From: Methylococcus capsulatus str. Texas = ATCC 19069
Lineage (GTDB): Bacteria > Pseudomonadota > Gammaproteobacteria > Methylococcales > Methylococcaceae
Reading direction: 5' to 3'
Assembly: GCF_000424685.1 (NCBI RefSeq)
Contig: NZ_AUKJ01000016.1
Coordinates: 372,001 to 436,000 of the forward strand
Length of the DNA stretch: 64,000 nucleotides
Position numbers and translations under genes: made by a program. The notes beneath the pieces were generated by a model that saw only the letters and a list, made by a program, of their open reading frames with translations, searched no databases and was not told the DNA's origin. Below are positions 8,296-18,149 of the stretch, piece by piece (the stretch's first letter is position 1; each line of letters begins with the position of its first letter).

Positions 8296-10503
8296 CTACT
8301 TTCTCAGTTCCGATTTGACTCTGGATATTTTCAGGACGATGCTCAGTCGGCGCAATTCGCGCATGACCCGCGCGAGGTGGACCCTGTCCTTGACGCCGAT
8401 CGTGATGACGTCCGTGGATATCTGGTCGTCCTGGTTGGTGATCTGGACGTTTTCGATGTCGGCTTCCATCCGGGAGATCGCCGATGCCACCTGGGCGAGG
8501 GTGCCAACCCGGTTCATCAGTTCCAGCCGAATCATCGCCGGGAACATCCCGCTCGCCGCGCGATCCCACTCGACGTCCAGGCTGTTGATCTGCTTGCGCC
8601 GCAGCTCGGCAGCATTTTTGCAGTCGGTGAGATGCACCACGATGCCCTTGCCTGGGTTGAAGAAACCGACGATGGGGTCGCCTGGAATCGGCCGGCAGCA
8701 CTTTGCCAGGTTGACCACGACGCCCTCGGTTCCCTTGATGACGAGCGGCATCCTGGCGCTTTTTTCGGCAGCTGGCGACGGCGCGCCTTTGCCGCTTTCG
8801 CGTTCACCATGCAGCATTTGCTGCACGACGAGGAAGGGGAGCCGATTGCCGAGCCCGAGATCTTCCAGCAGGGATTCGAACGAGGTCAACTCCAGGGAGC
8901 GGGTAAAGTTTTCCAGTTGCTGCGGCGGAATCGCCTCCAGATTCAGCCCGTGATTGGCCAGTTCTTTTTCCAACAGGCGCCGTCCGAGGTTGACCGCTTC
9001 CTGTTTCTTGAAGTTTCTCAAATGGCTGCGGATTGCGGCCCGAGCTTTGGCCGTTACCACATAGTTCAGCCACAGGGGATTCGGTCTGGCCCAAGGCGCG
9101 GTGATGATCTCGATGGTCTGGCCATTCTCGAGCACGCTGTGCAGCGGCGCCAGAATGCGGTTGACGCGGGCTGAGACACAGGAATTGCCGATGTCGGTAT
9201 GTACCGCGTAGGCGAAATCGACGATAGTGGCGCCACGCGGCAGCTTGATGATGCGGCCCTTGGGGGTGAACACGTAGCACTCGTGCTGGAACAGGTCGAC
9301 CTTGAGGTTGTCGAGGAATTCCAGGGAATCGCCGGCACTCTTCTGGATTTCCAGCAGGTCTCGCAGCCATTCCCGGGCTCGCGCCTGGCTGCCGGCGGCG
9401 GGATCGGTTTCCGATTTGTACAGCCAATGGGCAGCGATGCCCGACTCCGCCATGTGGTGCATCGCATGGGTGCGGATCTGGATTTCCAGCGGCAGGCCGA
9501 AGGGGCCGATCAGGACGGTGTGGAGCGACTGGTAGCCGTTGGCCTTGGGCAGGGCGATGTAGTCTTTGAAGCGGCCCGGAATCGGTTTGTACAGGTTGTG
9601 GACGGCGCCCAGCGCCCGGTAACACTCGTCGGGCGAGTCGACCACGATGCGGAACGCATAGACGTCGTAGACCTGGGCGAAGGGTAGATGCTTGCTGCGC
9701 ATCTTCTGGTAGAGACTGTAGAGATGCTTCTCCCGGCCGATGATCCGGGCGTCCGGCATGCCGCAATCCTTGAGGCGCGCTTTGAGCGTTGATTCGATGG
9801 TGGCGAGGACCTCCTTGCGGTTGCCTCGAGCTTTCTTGACGCACTGCTCGAGTACCCGGTGCCGCATCGGGTACATGGCGGAGAAGCCGAGATTCTCCAG
9901 TTCCAGCCGGACCTCGTTCATTCCCAGCCGATGGGCGATGGGGGCATAAATGTCCAGGGTTTCCCGGGCGATGCGACAGCGCCGTCCCGGGTTCATCACG
10001 TCCAGCGTGCGCATGTTGTGGAGCCGGTCCGCCAGCTTGACCATGATCACGCGCAGGTCCTTGACCATCGCCAGGACCATTTTGCGCACATTCTCCGCCT
10101 GAGCCTCGGCGCGCGATTTGCAGTCGAGCTGGGTGAGCTTGCTGACGCCATCGACCAGTTCCGCCACTTCGGCTCCGAAGCGGGCGCTCAGATCCTCCTT
10201 GGTCAAGGGCGTGTCTTCGATGACGTCGTGGAGGAGGGCCGCCATGATGCCCTTGGCATCCATCCGCATTTCGGCAAGGATGATGGCGACCGAAAGGGGG
10301 TGACAGACGTAGGGCTCGCCGCTGAGGCGAAACTGCCCCTCATGCGCCTTGGCGGCGACTTCGTAAGCCTTCTGGATTTCCGCGACCTGGGCCGGTTCGA
10401 GGTAGCTCGAAGTCAGATGGCCGAGCCGGCGCGCCAGTTTTTCCTGAGGCGTTTCCGCCGGCTCTTGCGGCGGCGGGGCATCGGCGACGGCGTACGAGCT
10501 CAT
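8296..10503 (-). CDS. spoT: Bifunctional (p)ppGpp synthetase/hydrolase SpoT
   Basis: A RelA/SpoT homologue. The hydrolase HD motif HDVIEDT is intact. The synthetase region has RFKDYIALPKANGYQSLHT; the RxKD motif marks the bifunctional SpoT/Rel class rather than RelA (ExDD). A TGS domain follows (VFTPKGRIIKLPRGATIVDF) and an ACT domain ends the protein. The ATG at 10503 gives 735 residues; a TTG at 10548, overlapping the end of rpoZ, would add 15. E. coli SpoT has 702. It sets the alarmone level in carbon and lipid stress. Confidence 0.95.
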   Translation of the reverse strand: MSSYAVADAPPPQEPAETPQEKLARRLGHLTSSYLEPAQVAEIQKAYEVAAKAHEGQFRLSGEPYVCHPLSVAIILAEMRMDAKGIMAALLHDVIEDTPLTKEDLSARFGAEVAELVDGVSKLTQLDCKSRAEAQAENVRKMVLAMVKDLRVIMVKLADRLHNMRTLDVMNPGRRCRIARETLDIYAPIAHRLGMNEVRLELENLGFSAMYPMRHRVLEQCVKKARGNRKEVLATIESTLKARLKDCGMPDARIIGREKHLYSLYQKMRSKHLPFAQVYDVYAFRIVVDSPDECYRALGAVHNLYKPIPGRFKDYIALPKANGYQSLHTVLIGPFGLPLEIQIRTHAMHHMAESGIAAHWLYKSETDPAAGSQARAREWLRDLLEIQKSAGDSLEFLDNLKVDLFQHECYVFTPKGRIIKLPRGATIVDFAYAVHTDIGNSCVSARVNRILAPLHSVLENGQTIEIITAPWARPNPLWLNYVVTAKARAAIRSHLRNFKKQEAVNLGRRLLEKELANHGLNLEAIPPQQLENFTRSLELTSFESLLEDLGLGNRLPFLVVQQMLHGERESGKGAPSPAAEKSARMPLVIKGTEGVVVNLAKCCRPIPGDPIVGFFNPGKGIVVHLTDCKNAAELRRKQINSLDVEWDRAASGMFPAMIRLELMNRVGTLAQVASAISRMEADIENVQITNQDDQISTDVITIGVKDRVHLARVMRELRRLSIVLKISRVKSELRK

Positions 10504-10531
10504 TGCGGCGGTTGAAGGTTTTCCGGTCGAC

Positions 10532-10813
10532 CTAGATGTCGTCGTCAAGGTCGGCGAGATCGTCGCGGGGTGCCGGCATCGGGCGTTCGATTGGATAACG
10601 GTCCGTCTTCACCTTCTCCTTCATGTAGGCAGGTGTAATGTGCCCTTCGGCGATTTCGCGCAAGGCTACCACGGTCGGCTTGTCGTTGTCCCAGGTCACC
10701 TTGGCTTCTTCGGGATGGCGTGCCAGCACACGGGCCCGCTTGCTGGCGAGCAGCACGAGCTGAAAACGGTTTTCGACTTTGTCCAGGCAATCTTCGACGG
10801 TGATGCGAGCCAT
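10532..10813 (-). CDS. rpoZ: DNA-directed RNA polymerase omega subunit
   Basis: A 93-residue omega subunit beginning [20 protein letters not shown], with KRARVL and [13 protein letters not shown] as further family blocks and an acidic tail ([10 protein letters not shown]). It assists assembly of beta-prime and in many bacteria is needed for the polymerase response to ppGpp. It sits directly upstream of spoT on the same strand. The usual upstream gmk is not here; pgk lies on the other side of a 131-base gap. Confidence 0.97.
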
Positions 10814-10944
10814 TCAAGTCCTCGATCGGTGGCTTTGAGAAAATGGGTAGTATGTATCGCAGTTCCGCGCTCTGTACAGTGCGTTTGACTGCGGAAGCGG
10901 CGATTTGTCGCGGACGGGATACAGTCGTCTTGTCCGCCGGGGAT

Positions 10945-12120
10945 TCAGTCCGCGCGGCTCTCCAGCATGGCAACCGCCGGCAGTTGCTTGCCTTCGAGAA
11001 ATTCCAGGAAGGCGCCGCCCCCCGTCGAGATGTAGGAGATGCGGTCGGCGATGCCATATTTGTCGATGGCTGCCAGTGTGTCTCCCCCTCCGGCGATGGA
11101 AAATGCATGGCTTTCGGCGATGGCCAGACCCAATCGGCGGGTGCCTTCCCCGAACTGGTCGAATTCGAAGACACCTACGGGGCCATTCCAGACCACCGTG
11201 CCGGCGCGGCCGATGAACTCGGCGTAGCGGCGGCTGGTCTCCGGACCGATGTCGAGGATCATGTCGTCCTCGGCGATGTCCGCGACGCTCTTGACCATGG
11301 CGGGTTCCGCGGCATCGAAGCGTTTGCCGACCACCACGTCGACCGGTACGGGGATCTCCCCGCCCTTGGCCTTGGCGGCTTCCATCAGGCGCCTGGCTTC
11401 GGCCACCAGGTCCTCCTCGTACAGTGATTTCCCGACGTTGAAGCCGGCGGCTTTGATGAAGGTGTTGGCGATACCGCCACCGACGATGAGCTGATCGACC
11501 ACCTGCGAAAGGGAATCCAGAACCGTCAGTTTGGTCGATACTTTCGAGCCGCCGACGATGGCGACCAAGGGGCGCGCCGGGTCGTGGAGCGCTCTGCCCA
11601 GTGCGTCCAATTCCGTCGCCAGCAGCAGGCCGGCACAGGCGGTGGGAGCGTATTTGCCCACGCCGTGCGTCGAAGCCTCGGCGCGGTGCGCCGTACCGAA
11701 GGCATCCATCACGTAGACGTCGCACAGCGCGGCGAGCTGGCGCGCCAAGGCCTCGTCGTCCTTCTTCTCGCCCTTGTTGAAACGCACGTTCTCGAATAGC
11801 ACGACCGACCCGACCGCCGGGTCGGCGCCACCCAGGTAGTCCTTCACCAGTGTCACCGGCTGCCCCAATAGTTCGGACAGCCGGTCGGCAACGGGTTTCA
11901 TGGAAAACTCCTCGGCATATTCCCCTTCGGTGGGGCGGCCGAGATGCGACATCAGCATCACCGCGGCGCCGGCGTCCAGCGCGTGGCGGATGGTCGGGAG
12001 GGCGGCGCGGATGCGGGCGTCGCTGGTGACCCGGCCATCTTTGACGGGGACGTTGAAGTCTTCCCGGATCAGGACGCGCTTGCCGGCGAGATCGATGTCG
12101 GTCATGCGTTTGAAAGCCAT
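10945..12120 (-). CDS. pgk: Phosphoglycerate kinase
   Basis: A 391-residue enzyme. Recognised blocks are the N-terminal [32 protein letters not shown] (3-phosphoglycerate site), [23 protein letters not shown] and [13 protein letters not shown] (nucleotide side). It transfers phosphate from 1,3-bisphosphoglycerate to ADP in glycolysis and also serves carbon assimilation cycles. The start at 12120 is fixed by an AAGGAG 7 bases upstream; the frame stays open further but no homologue begins earlier. In other genomes it is often near gap/fba; here its neighbours are rpoZ and a redoxin gene. Confidence 0.97.
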   Translation of the reverse strand: MAFKRMTDIDLAGKRVLIREDFNVPVKDGRVTSDARIRAALPTIRHALDAGAAVMLMSHLGRPTEGEYAEEFSMKPVADRLSELLGQPVTLVKDYLGGADPAVGSVVLFENVRFNKGEKKDDEALARQLAALCDVYVMDAFGTAHRAEASTHGVGKYAPTACAGLLLATELDALGRALHDPARPLVAIVGGSKVSTKLTVLDSLSQVVDQLIVGGGIANTFIKAAGFNVGKSLYEEDLVAEARRLMEAAKAKGGEIPVPVDVVVGKRFDAAEPAMVKSVADIAEDDMILDIGPETSRRYAEFIGRAGTVVWNGPVGVFEFDQFGEGTRRLGLAIAESHAFSIAGGGDTLAAIDKYGIADRISYISTGGGAFLEFLEGKQLPAVAMLESRAD

Positions 12121-12160
12121 GGGATGCTCCTTGGTTCTTTGGAATCTTGAAATGGTGCCC

Positions 12161-12718
12161 TCAGGCGTTGCGCCACTTGATTGAACAACCCATGCTGGGA
12201 ATCTGCTCGGCCGGGCCCTTGCCGGTCTCGGCAATCTGCTTCATGGCCTCGTACAGCTCGCGGCGGCAGCCGGGCGGGGACGCCTCCCGCCGGCTGGCGT
12301 CGAGCCGGCCGCGGTATTGCAGTTCCAGATCGGCGTTGTAACCGAAGAAATCCGGCGTGCACACGGCGCCGTAGGCCCGGGCGACCGCCTGGGTTTCGTC
12401 CAGCAGGTAGGGGAAAGGGTAGGATAGAACCGCGGCGACTTTCTGCATGTTTTCGAACGAATCCTCTGGATAATCGGTCGGATCGTTGGGCATGATGGCC
12501 ACCACGCCGATGTCCAACGCCTGGATGTCTTTGGCATCGCGCACGAGGCGGTCCTGCACCGCCTTCACATAAGGACAGTGATTGCAGATGAACATGACCA
12601 GGAGCCCTTTGGGACCCCGGCATCGTTCCAGCGTCCAGATCTTGCCGTCGACGCCGGGCAGGGCGAAGTCAGGGGCCTTCCGGCCGAATTCGCACTCAGG
12701 GGTTTCTGTACTTACCAT
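12161..12718 (-). CDS. Thioredoxin-like redoxin (PRX-like) protein
   Basis: A 185-residue protein of the peroxiredoxin-like branch of the thioredoxin fold. [15 protein letters not shown] opens the AhpC/TSA-type domain. The active site is CNHC (Cys45-Cys48) in [16 protein letters not shown], and a conserved late segment reads PSMGCSIKW. This CNHCPYV subgroup is widespread but its substrate is not established. The ATG at 12718 is preferred to a TTG five codons earlier because GGAG lies 9 bases before it. It ends 40 bases before pgk on the same strand. Confidence 0.88.
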   Translation of the reverse strand: MVSTETPECEFGRKAPDFALPGVDGKIWTLERCRGPKGLLVMFICNHCPYVKAVQDRLVRDAKDIQALDIGVVAIMPNDPTDYPEDSFENMQKVAAVLSYPFPYLLDETQAVARAYGAVCTPDFFGYNADLELQYRGRLDASRREASPPGCRRELYEAMKQIAETGKGPAEQIPSMGCSIKWRNA

Positions 12719-12784
12719 GCTTGTACGCTCCAAACGGGGGAGTGCCGCATCATAACAGACATCAAGCGAGGCGCTCGCACCGTT

Positions 12785-14413
12785 TTAGCGCAGTGTCCAG
12801 GCGTAGGCGAACAGGCCCAGACCCAGCGCCGCCACCGCCCAGATCAGCGTCGGAGAAGCGAACGCCGTGCTCAGAAGGGTGGCGCTCAGAATCAGCGATC
12901 CGCCGCCGATGCCCCCCAGGACACGGCGTTGTCCCAGGCGGATTTCCCGGGTCAGGATACGCAATTCGTCCGAGCGGATGCTGAGTTCGAGCCGGCCGTT
13001 GACCGCGCGATGGAGCGCCTGATAGCCGAGGCCGGGCATTTCCGGCCATTGCTGGGCCCATTCGGGCAGTTTGGCCCCGAGTCTCCGGACCGCGGATTTC
13101 GGGCCGCGCTCATCCTGGAACCAGTTTTCGAGAAAAGGCTTGGCGGTCTGCCAGAGATCGAGGTCGGGGTAGAGCTCCCTTCCCAAGCCTTCGATATTGA
13201 GCAGGGTCTTCTGCAATAAGACCAGTTGCGGCTGCACTTCCATGTCGAAACGCCGGGCGACCTGGAACAGCCGCAGCAACACCTGTCCATAGGAGATTTC
13301 TTTCAGCGGCTTTTCGAAGATCGGTTCGCTGACGCTGCGGATGGCCGATTCGAATTCCTCGATCCGCGTCGTGGGGGGTACCCAGCCGGATTCCACGTGC
13401 ATTTCGGCGACCCGGCGGTAATCCCGGTTGAAGAACGCCAGGAAATTTTCGGCCACGTAATACTGGTCGGCCTTGGAGATGCTGCCGACGATGCCGAAAT
13501 CGACGGCGATGTAGCGTGCATCCGTCGTGGCGAAGATGTTGCCGGGGTGCATGTCGGCGTGGAAGAAACTGTCGCGGAATACCTGGGTGAAGAAGATTTC
13601 CACCCCGCGCTCCGCCAGCAGCTTGAGGTCGACGCCCGCGCGCCGGAGCTGCGGAACGTCGCCGATGGGGATGCCGGCGATGCGTTCCATCACCATGACG
13701 TCCCGGCGCGTATAGTCCCAGTACACCTTGGGGACGTAGAGAATCCCGGATGTTTCGAAGCGGCGCCGGATCTCGGCGGCGTTGGCCGCTTCCCGCACCA
13801 GGTCCAGTTCGTCCAGGATGGTCTTTTCGAATTCGGCGACGACTTCGGTCGGGCGCAGTCTGCGGGCATCCGGCCAGAACCGCTGCGCCATGCCGGCCAG
13901 TGCGTAGAGTAGTTCGATGTCCGCCTCGATGCGTTGCCGGACGCCGGGCCGTAATACCTTGACTACGACTTCTTCGCCGCTGTGCAGGCGGGCGGCATGG
14001 ACCTGCGCGACCGAAGCCGAAGCCAACGGCTCTTCGTCGAAAGACCGGAACAGCGTGCCGACCGGCTGGCCCAGTGCGGACTCGACCGTCCGGCGGGCCT
14101 CGACGCCGGGAAACGGGGGCACGCGGTCCTGCAGCTTCACCAGTTCTTCGCCGATGTCGTCGGGCAGCAGGTCGCGGCGCGTGGAAAGCGTTTGGCCGAA
14201 CTTGACGAAGATCGGTCCGAGTTCCTCCAGCGCCCGACGGAGGCGCACGGCACGCGGCGCTTCGACGTCGCGGGCGCCCAGCGCGGTGGAGAAGCGGACG
14301 GCATGGCGCAACGGCCGGTACAGATGCGTGGCTTCGACCAGTTCGTCGAGTCCATGGAGGACCAGCACGCGCTGGATGTGCAGTAAGCGGCTGACGAGTC
14401 GGATCGGGATCAC
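12785..14413 (-). CDS. ubiB: Ubiquinone biosynthesis kinase-like protein UbiB
   Basis: A 542-residue member of the ABC1/ADCK/UbiB atypical kinase family, close to E. coli UbiB (546). The family KxGQ motif appears as FVKFGQTLSTRRDLLP near residue 70. The kinase-like core carries VVVKVLRPGV, FHADMHPGNIF and YIAVDFGIVG. Two hydrophobic segments close the protein (about 495-540), anchoring it in the inner membrane. It is needed for early aerobic ubiquinone synthesis, possibly as an ATPase that releases lipid intermediates. It overlaps the end of ubiJ by 4 bases. Confidence 0.96.
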   Translation of the reverse strand: MIPIRLVSRLLHIQRVLVLHGLDELVEATHLYRPLRHAVRFSTALGARDVEAPRAVRLRRALEELGPIFVKFGQTLSTRRDLLPDDIGEELVKLQDRVPPFPGVEARRTVESALGQPVGTLFRSFDEEPLASASVAQVHAARLHSGEEVVVKVLRPGVRQRIEADIELLYALAGMAQRFWPDARRLRPTEVVAEFEKTILDELDLVREAANAAEIRRRFETSGILYVPKVYWDYTRRDVMVMERIAGIPIGDVPQLRRAGVDLKLLAERGVEIFFTQVFRDSFFHADMHPGNIFATTDARYIAVDFGIVGSISKADQYYVAENFLAFFNRDYRRVAEMHVESGWVPPTTRIEEFESAIRSVSEPIFEKPLKEISYGQVLLRLFQVARRFDMEVQPQLVLLQKTLLNIEGLGRELYPDLDLWQTAKPFLENWFQDERGPKSAVRRLGAKLPEWAQQWPEMPGLGYQALHRAVNGRLELSIRSDELRILTREIRLGQRRVLGGIGGGSLILSATLLSTAFASPTLIWAVAALGLGLFAYAWTLR

Positions 14414-15072
14414 GGCGTTTTCGCTTGAGGCTGGCCGGGAGCGGTGAGCTGCTTGTTCTCGATGCGGACGAGACGGGCTTCCAGCCTTGCGATGCCATCG
14501 CGCAGATGGTCGATTGCCGTGTACAGCGCCTCGGCTTCAGGATCGGCGGGGACGATCCGGGTTTCCTCCTGCAGCAGTTCGCGGGTATTCAACCGGAGGG
14601 TGGTGCCGAGGTCGGTGCTCCAGTGACGGAGCGTCCGCCCGGCCCCGGTGATGTTCCGGGCCATCGTTGGTCCCAGATAGCGTGCCAACATCGCCTCCCA
14701 AGGGATGTCCAGGTCTTTCAGTAATGCGGAAAATTTCCGCGCGGTTTCCGTGTCACCTTCCAGCACCAGCGGTCCGGTCGTGCCCGGACCGATGCGGGCG
14801 CGGCTCAATGCCGCCCGCGCCAGCGTGAGGGGAGAACCCGCAATCACGGCATCGGGCGTGCCGGTGCTTTCCCCCAACACCTGGATACCCTCGGGAGTGG
14901 GGCACAACAGGATGCCGATGCCGGGCGGCGTCAGCACCAGGGCGATGGTCTTGCCGGCCAGGGCTTCCAGGCGTGCTCGGCTGGAGGGGCTCGACGTGAC
15001 ATAGCGCGACAGCGCTTGCTCCATGGCACCGCGCAGGGCGGCCGCCAGCAGGAGTTTGGGCATTCCCGCCAT
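14410..15072 (-). CDS. ubiJ: Ubiquinone biosynthesis accessory factor UbiJ (SCP2 domain)
   Basis: A 220-residue protein between ubiE and ubiB, the conserved position of ubiJ. The N-terminal half is SCP2-like (about 20-120, GKTIALVLTPPGIGILLCPTP and ITGSP-like AVIAGSPLTLARAAL). The C-terminal half is helical, with a heptad-like stretch near 180-205 (LYTAIDHLRDGIARLEARLV). UbiJ with UbiK scaffolds the soluble Ubi complex and binds the polyprenyl intermediate. The call rests on domain type plus synteny; sequence conservation in this family is low. Confidence 0.9.
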   Translation of the reverse strand: MAGMPKLLLAAALRGAMEQALSRYVTSSPSSRARLEALAGKTIALVLTPPGIGILLCPTPEGIQVLGESTGTPDAVIAGSPLTLARAALSRARIGPGTTGPLVLEGDTETARKFSALLKDLDIPWEAMLARYLGPTMARNITGAGRTLRHWSTDLGTTLRLNTRELLQEETRIVPADPEAEALYTAIDHLRDGIARLEARLVRIENKQLTAPGQPQAKTP

Positions 15073-15074
15073 CT

Positions 15075-15821
15075 TCAGAACTTGTAGCCCCGGTGCACGG
15101 CGACGATGCCCTGCATCAGGTCGAAGTATTCGCAGCGCTCGAAGCCGGCCTTCTCCATCATGGCCTTGAGCTTCTCCTGGTTCGGGTGCATACGGATCGA
15201 CTCGGCGAGATAACGGTAACTTTCGGCGTCGTTGGCGACGAGCTTGCCCAGGAACGGCAGGACCTTGAACGAGTACAGGTCATAGGCCTTCCTGAGCAGC
15301 TCGTTGTGGACCTCCGAGAATTCCAGCACGATGAGTCGTCCCCCCGGCTTGAGGGCTCGGTACATGGAGTTCAAGGCCTTGTCCTTGTGGGTGACGTTGC
15401 GCAGGCCGAAGCCGATGCTGATGCAGTCGAAGCTGTCGTCGGGAAAGGGCAGTTTTTCCGCGTCGATCTGGGCGTAGGCCACCGATTCGGCAAGACCATC
15501 GTCGATGATCCGGTCGCGGCCGCGCCTGAGCATTTCCGCATTGATGTCGGACAGTACCACGAAACCTCGGGCGCCGACCCGCTTGCGGAACAAGGCGGTC
15601 AGGTCGCCGGTGCCGCCGGCCAGGTCCAGCACCTTCTCGCCAGAGCGGACATGTGCCAGGTCCACTGCGATTCGCTTCCAGAGTCGGTGGATGCCAATCG
15701 ACATCAGGTCGTTCATGACATCATACTTGCCGGCGACGGAATCGAACACGGCGCGGACCATGTTCGCCTTTTCGTGCTCGGGCACGGTACGGAAGCCGAA
15801 GTGGGTGGTGTTTTCACTCAT
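15075..15821 (-). CDS. ubiE: Ubiquinone/menaquinone C-methyltransferase UbiE
   Basis: A 248-residue class I methyltransferase with all UbiE/COQ5 marks: [19 protein letters not shown] near 25-45, [15 protein letters not shown] (motif I), [20 protein letters not shown], and [13 protein letters not shown]. It methylates the demethoxy-benzoquinol ring in ubiquinone synthesis (and demethylmenaquinol where present). It is first of the ubiE-ubiJ-ubiB run, with a 2-base gap to ubiJ. Confidence 0.97.
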   Translation of the reverse strand: MSENTTHFGFRTVPEHEKANMVRAVFDSVAGKYDVMNDLMSIGIHRLWKRIAVDLAHVRSGEKVLDLAGGTGDLTALFRKRVGARGFVVLSDINAEMLRRGRDRIIDDGLAESVAYAQIDAEKLPFPDDSFDCISIGFGLRNVTHKDKALNSMYRALKPGGRLIVLEFSEVHNELLRKAYDLYSFKVLPFLGKLVANDAESYRYLAESIRMHPNQEKLKAMMEKAGFERCEYFDLMQGIVAVHRGYKF

Positions 15822-15848
15822 GGGGATGTGTTCTCGAAGGGGGCAATG

Positions 15849-16208
15849 TCAGGCTTTGCGACTGCGGTCCGCCGCCGCCACTTTGCCGAGGTATTCCTGC
15901 CAGAGGGTGTTGTAATGGCGGCCGAGATCGTACAGCAGCTTCCAGGTATAGATGCCGGTGTCATGACCGTCGCTGAAGGTCGGTTTGATGCCGTAATGGC
16001 CGACCGGATCGACCGCCGTGATGGTCACGTCTTCCTTGTTCAGTGGCAAGGTCTCTTGCCCGGGGCCGTGACCGCGGACTTCCGCCGAGGGCGAATACAC
16101 CCGCAGGTACTCGCAGGGCAGCTCGAAGCGGCTACCGTCGTCGAAGGAGATCTCGAGCACACGGCTTTCCCGGTGCAGGGTGATGGCGATGGGTGTGGGA
16201 TCGCTCAT
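15849..16208 (-). CDS. DUF971 family protein
   Basis: A 119-residue protein of the DUF971 family, the same fold as the N-terminal domain of gamma-butyrobetaine hydroxylase. Blocks seen are LEISFDDGSRFELPCEYLRVYSP (read in parts), HGPGQETLP, VTITAVDPVGHYGIKPTF and SDGHDTGIYTWKLLYDLG. Some members contribute to Fe-S biogenesis; here the role is unknown. It sits between hslU and ubiE, a common proteobacterial order. A GTG two codons earlier (16214) overlaps the hslU stop and is an alternative start. Confidence 0.85.
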   Translation of the reverse strand: MSDPTPIAITLHRESRVLEISFDDGSRFELPCEYLRVYSPSAEVRGHGPGQETLPLNKEDVTITAVDPVGHYGIKPTFSDGHDTGIYTWKLLYDLGRHYNTLWQEYLGKVAAADRSRKA

Positions 16209-16210
16209 GA

Positions 16211-17533
16211 TCACAGGATGTAGCGGCTGAGATCTTCGTCCAGGGCCAGAGAGCCCAGGTGGGCGTCGACGTAACCGGCGTCGATGGTAATGCTGGTGCC
16301 GGAGCGGTCGGCGGCGTCGAACGAGATTTCCTCCAGCAGCCGTTCCAGCACCGTGTGCAGCCGCCGGGCGCCGATGTTCTCGGTGCGTTCGTTCACCTCC
16401 CAGCTGATCTGGGCGATGCGCCGGATGGCGCTGTCGGCGAATTCCAGGTTGACGCCTTCGGTTGCCAACAGTGCGGCGTACTGCGCCGTCAGCGACGCAT
16501 CCGGCTCGGTGAGGATCCGCACGAAGTCGTCGGCCGACAGCGGATTCAGCTCCACCCGGATCGGGAACCGCCCCTGCAGTTCCGGTATCAGATCGGATGG
16601 CTTGGCCAGATGGAACGCCCCCGAGGCGATGAACAGGATGTGGTCGGTGCGGATGGTGCCGTATTTGGTGCTGACGGTGCAGCCCTCGACCAGGGGCAGC
16701 AAGTCACGCTGCACCCCTTCCCGGGAAACATCCGGTCCACCGTAGTCCGCGCGCTTGCAGATCTTGTCCAGCTCGTCGAGAAAGACGATGCCGTTCTGTT
16801 CCACCGCATGAACGGCCCGCAGCTTGATCTCTTCCTCGTTGATCATCTTGCCGGCCTCCTCTTCCTTGAGCAGCTTGAGGGCATCCCGGACGCGCAGTTT
16901 GCGGGTCCGGGTCCGTCCGGCCTGGAAGTTCTGGAACAGGTTTTGCAGCTGGCTGCTCATCTCCTCCAGGCCGGGCGGGGCCATGATCTCCACGCCGATC
17001 GGCGCGGCGGAGACGTCGATTTCGATCTCTTTGTCGTTCAGTTCCCCGGCACGCAGCTTTTGACGGAACTTCTGCCGGGCCGGCGAGTCTCCTTCTTCCC
17101 CGGCGTTCCAGGTGCTGGCGTGAGGCACCAGGGCGTCGAGCACGCGCTCTTCGGCGGCGGCTTCCGCCCGGCTCTGCACCTTGGCCGTTTCTGTCTGGCG
17201 GATCATCTTGATCGCCGCATCGGTCAGGTCGCGGATGATGGATTCGACGTCGCGTCCGACATAACCGACTTCGGTGAACTTGGTCGCCTCGACCTTGATG
17301 AACGGCGCATTGGCCAGCCGCGCCAAGCGGCGGGCGATTTCGGTCTTACCCACGCCGGTGGGGCCGATCATCAGGATGTTCTTGGGGGTGATTTCGTCGC
17401 GCAGCGGCGCGCCGACCTGGGCGCGGCGCCAACGGTTGCGTAGCGCGATCGCGACGGCGCGCTTGGCCTCCGCCTGGCCGACGATGTGTTTGTCCAGCTC
17501 GTGGACGATTTCGCGGGGAGTCATCTGGCTCAT
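16211..17533 (-). CDS. hslU: ATP-dependent protease ATPase subunit HslU
   Basis: A 440-residue AAA+ unfoldase. It opens with [16 protein letters not shown], has Walker [10 protein letters not shown] near 60, the pore/I-domain start ([16 protein letters not shown]), Walker B FLDELDKI, and the conserved C-terminus DLSRYIL that docks into HslV and activates it. It feeds proteins to the HslV chamber. It overlaps hslV by 4 bases. Confidence 0.98.
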   Translation of the reverse strand: MSQMTPREIVHELDKHIVGQAEAKRAVAIALRNRWRRAQVGAPLRDEITPKNILMIGPTGVGKTEIARRLARLANAPFIKVEATKFTEVGYVGRDVESIIRDLTDAAIKMIRQTETAKVQSRAEAAAEERVLDALVPHASTWNAGEEGDSPARQKFRQKLRAGELNDKEIEIDVSAAPIGVEIMAPPGLEEMSSQLQNLFQNFQAGRTRTRKLRVRDALKLLKEEEAGKMINEEEIKLRAVHAVEQNGIVFLDELDKICKRADYGGPDVSREGVQRDLLPLVEGCTVSTKYGTIRTDHILFIASGAFHLAKPSDLIPELQGRFPIRVELNPLSADDFVRILTEPDASLTAQYAALLATEGVNLEFADSAIRRIAQISWEVNERTENIGARRLHTVLERLLEEISFDAADRSGTSITIDAGYVDAHLGSLALDEDLSRYIL

Positions 17534-18093
17534 GCTGGATTAGGGAAATTCCGGCCGGTCTCGAGTTCTTCGATGGTCAGATTGCGGTTGGTGTAGATAC
17601 AGATGTCGGCGGCGATGATCAAGGACTTCTCGACGATGTCGCGGGCGCCGAGTTCGGTGTTTTCCAGCAGCGCGCGTGCGGCCGACTGGGCGAAGGGACC
17701 GCCGGAACCGATCGCGATCAGTCCGTTTTCCGGCTCGATCACGTCGCCGTTGCCCGAAATGATCAGCGAAGCCTTGTCGTCAGCGATCGCCAGCAGGGCC
17801 TCCAGACGGCGCAGCATGCGGTCGGTGCGCCAGTCCTTGACCAGTTCCACGGCGGCTTTGGTGAGGTTGCCGCGGTGCTTTTCCAACTGGCTCTCGAAGC
17901 GTTCGAACAGGGTGAAGGCGTCCGCCGTGGCGCCGGCGAAACCGGCCAATACCCGTCCGTTGTAGAGGCGTCTCACCTTCCTGGCATTGCCTTTCATGAC
18001 CGTGTTGCCGAGGGTGACCTGGCCGTCGCCGCCGATCACCACCTGGTCGCCCCGGCGGACGGAAACGATGGTCGTGCCGTGAAAATTTTCCAC
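17530..18093 (-). CDS. hslV: ATP-dependent protease proteolytic subunit HslV
   Basis: A 187-residue proteasome-like peptidase. A six-residue leader (MENFHG) precedes TTIVSVRRG, so processing would expose the catalytic N-terminal Thr. [23 protein letters not shown]-like VMKGNARKV, and [18 protein letters not shown] are family blocks. It forms the dodecameric chamber of HslUV. It lies directly upstream of hslU and 56 bases after proS on the same strand. Confidence 0.98.
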   Translation of the reverse strand: MENFHGTTIVSVRRGDQVVIGGDGQVTLGNTVMKGNARKVRRLYNGRVLAGFAGATADAFTLFERFESQLEKHRGNLTKAAVELVKDWRTDRMLRRLEALLAIADDKASLIISGNGDVIEPENGLIAIGSGGPFAQSAARALLENTELGARDIVEKSLIIAADICIYTNRNLTIEELETGRNFPNPA

Positions 18094-18149
18094 AGGATTC
18101 CTGAAGTGGTGGCTGAAGCTTGCGCATTCTATACGAATGCAGCCGATAC

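Noticed and set aside
10504-10548. Longer SpoT starting at the TTG overlapping rpoZ
   Set aside because: The extra 15 residues are not a conserved part of SpoT; the ATG at 10503 is preferred, though neither start has a clear Shine-Dalgarno sequence.
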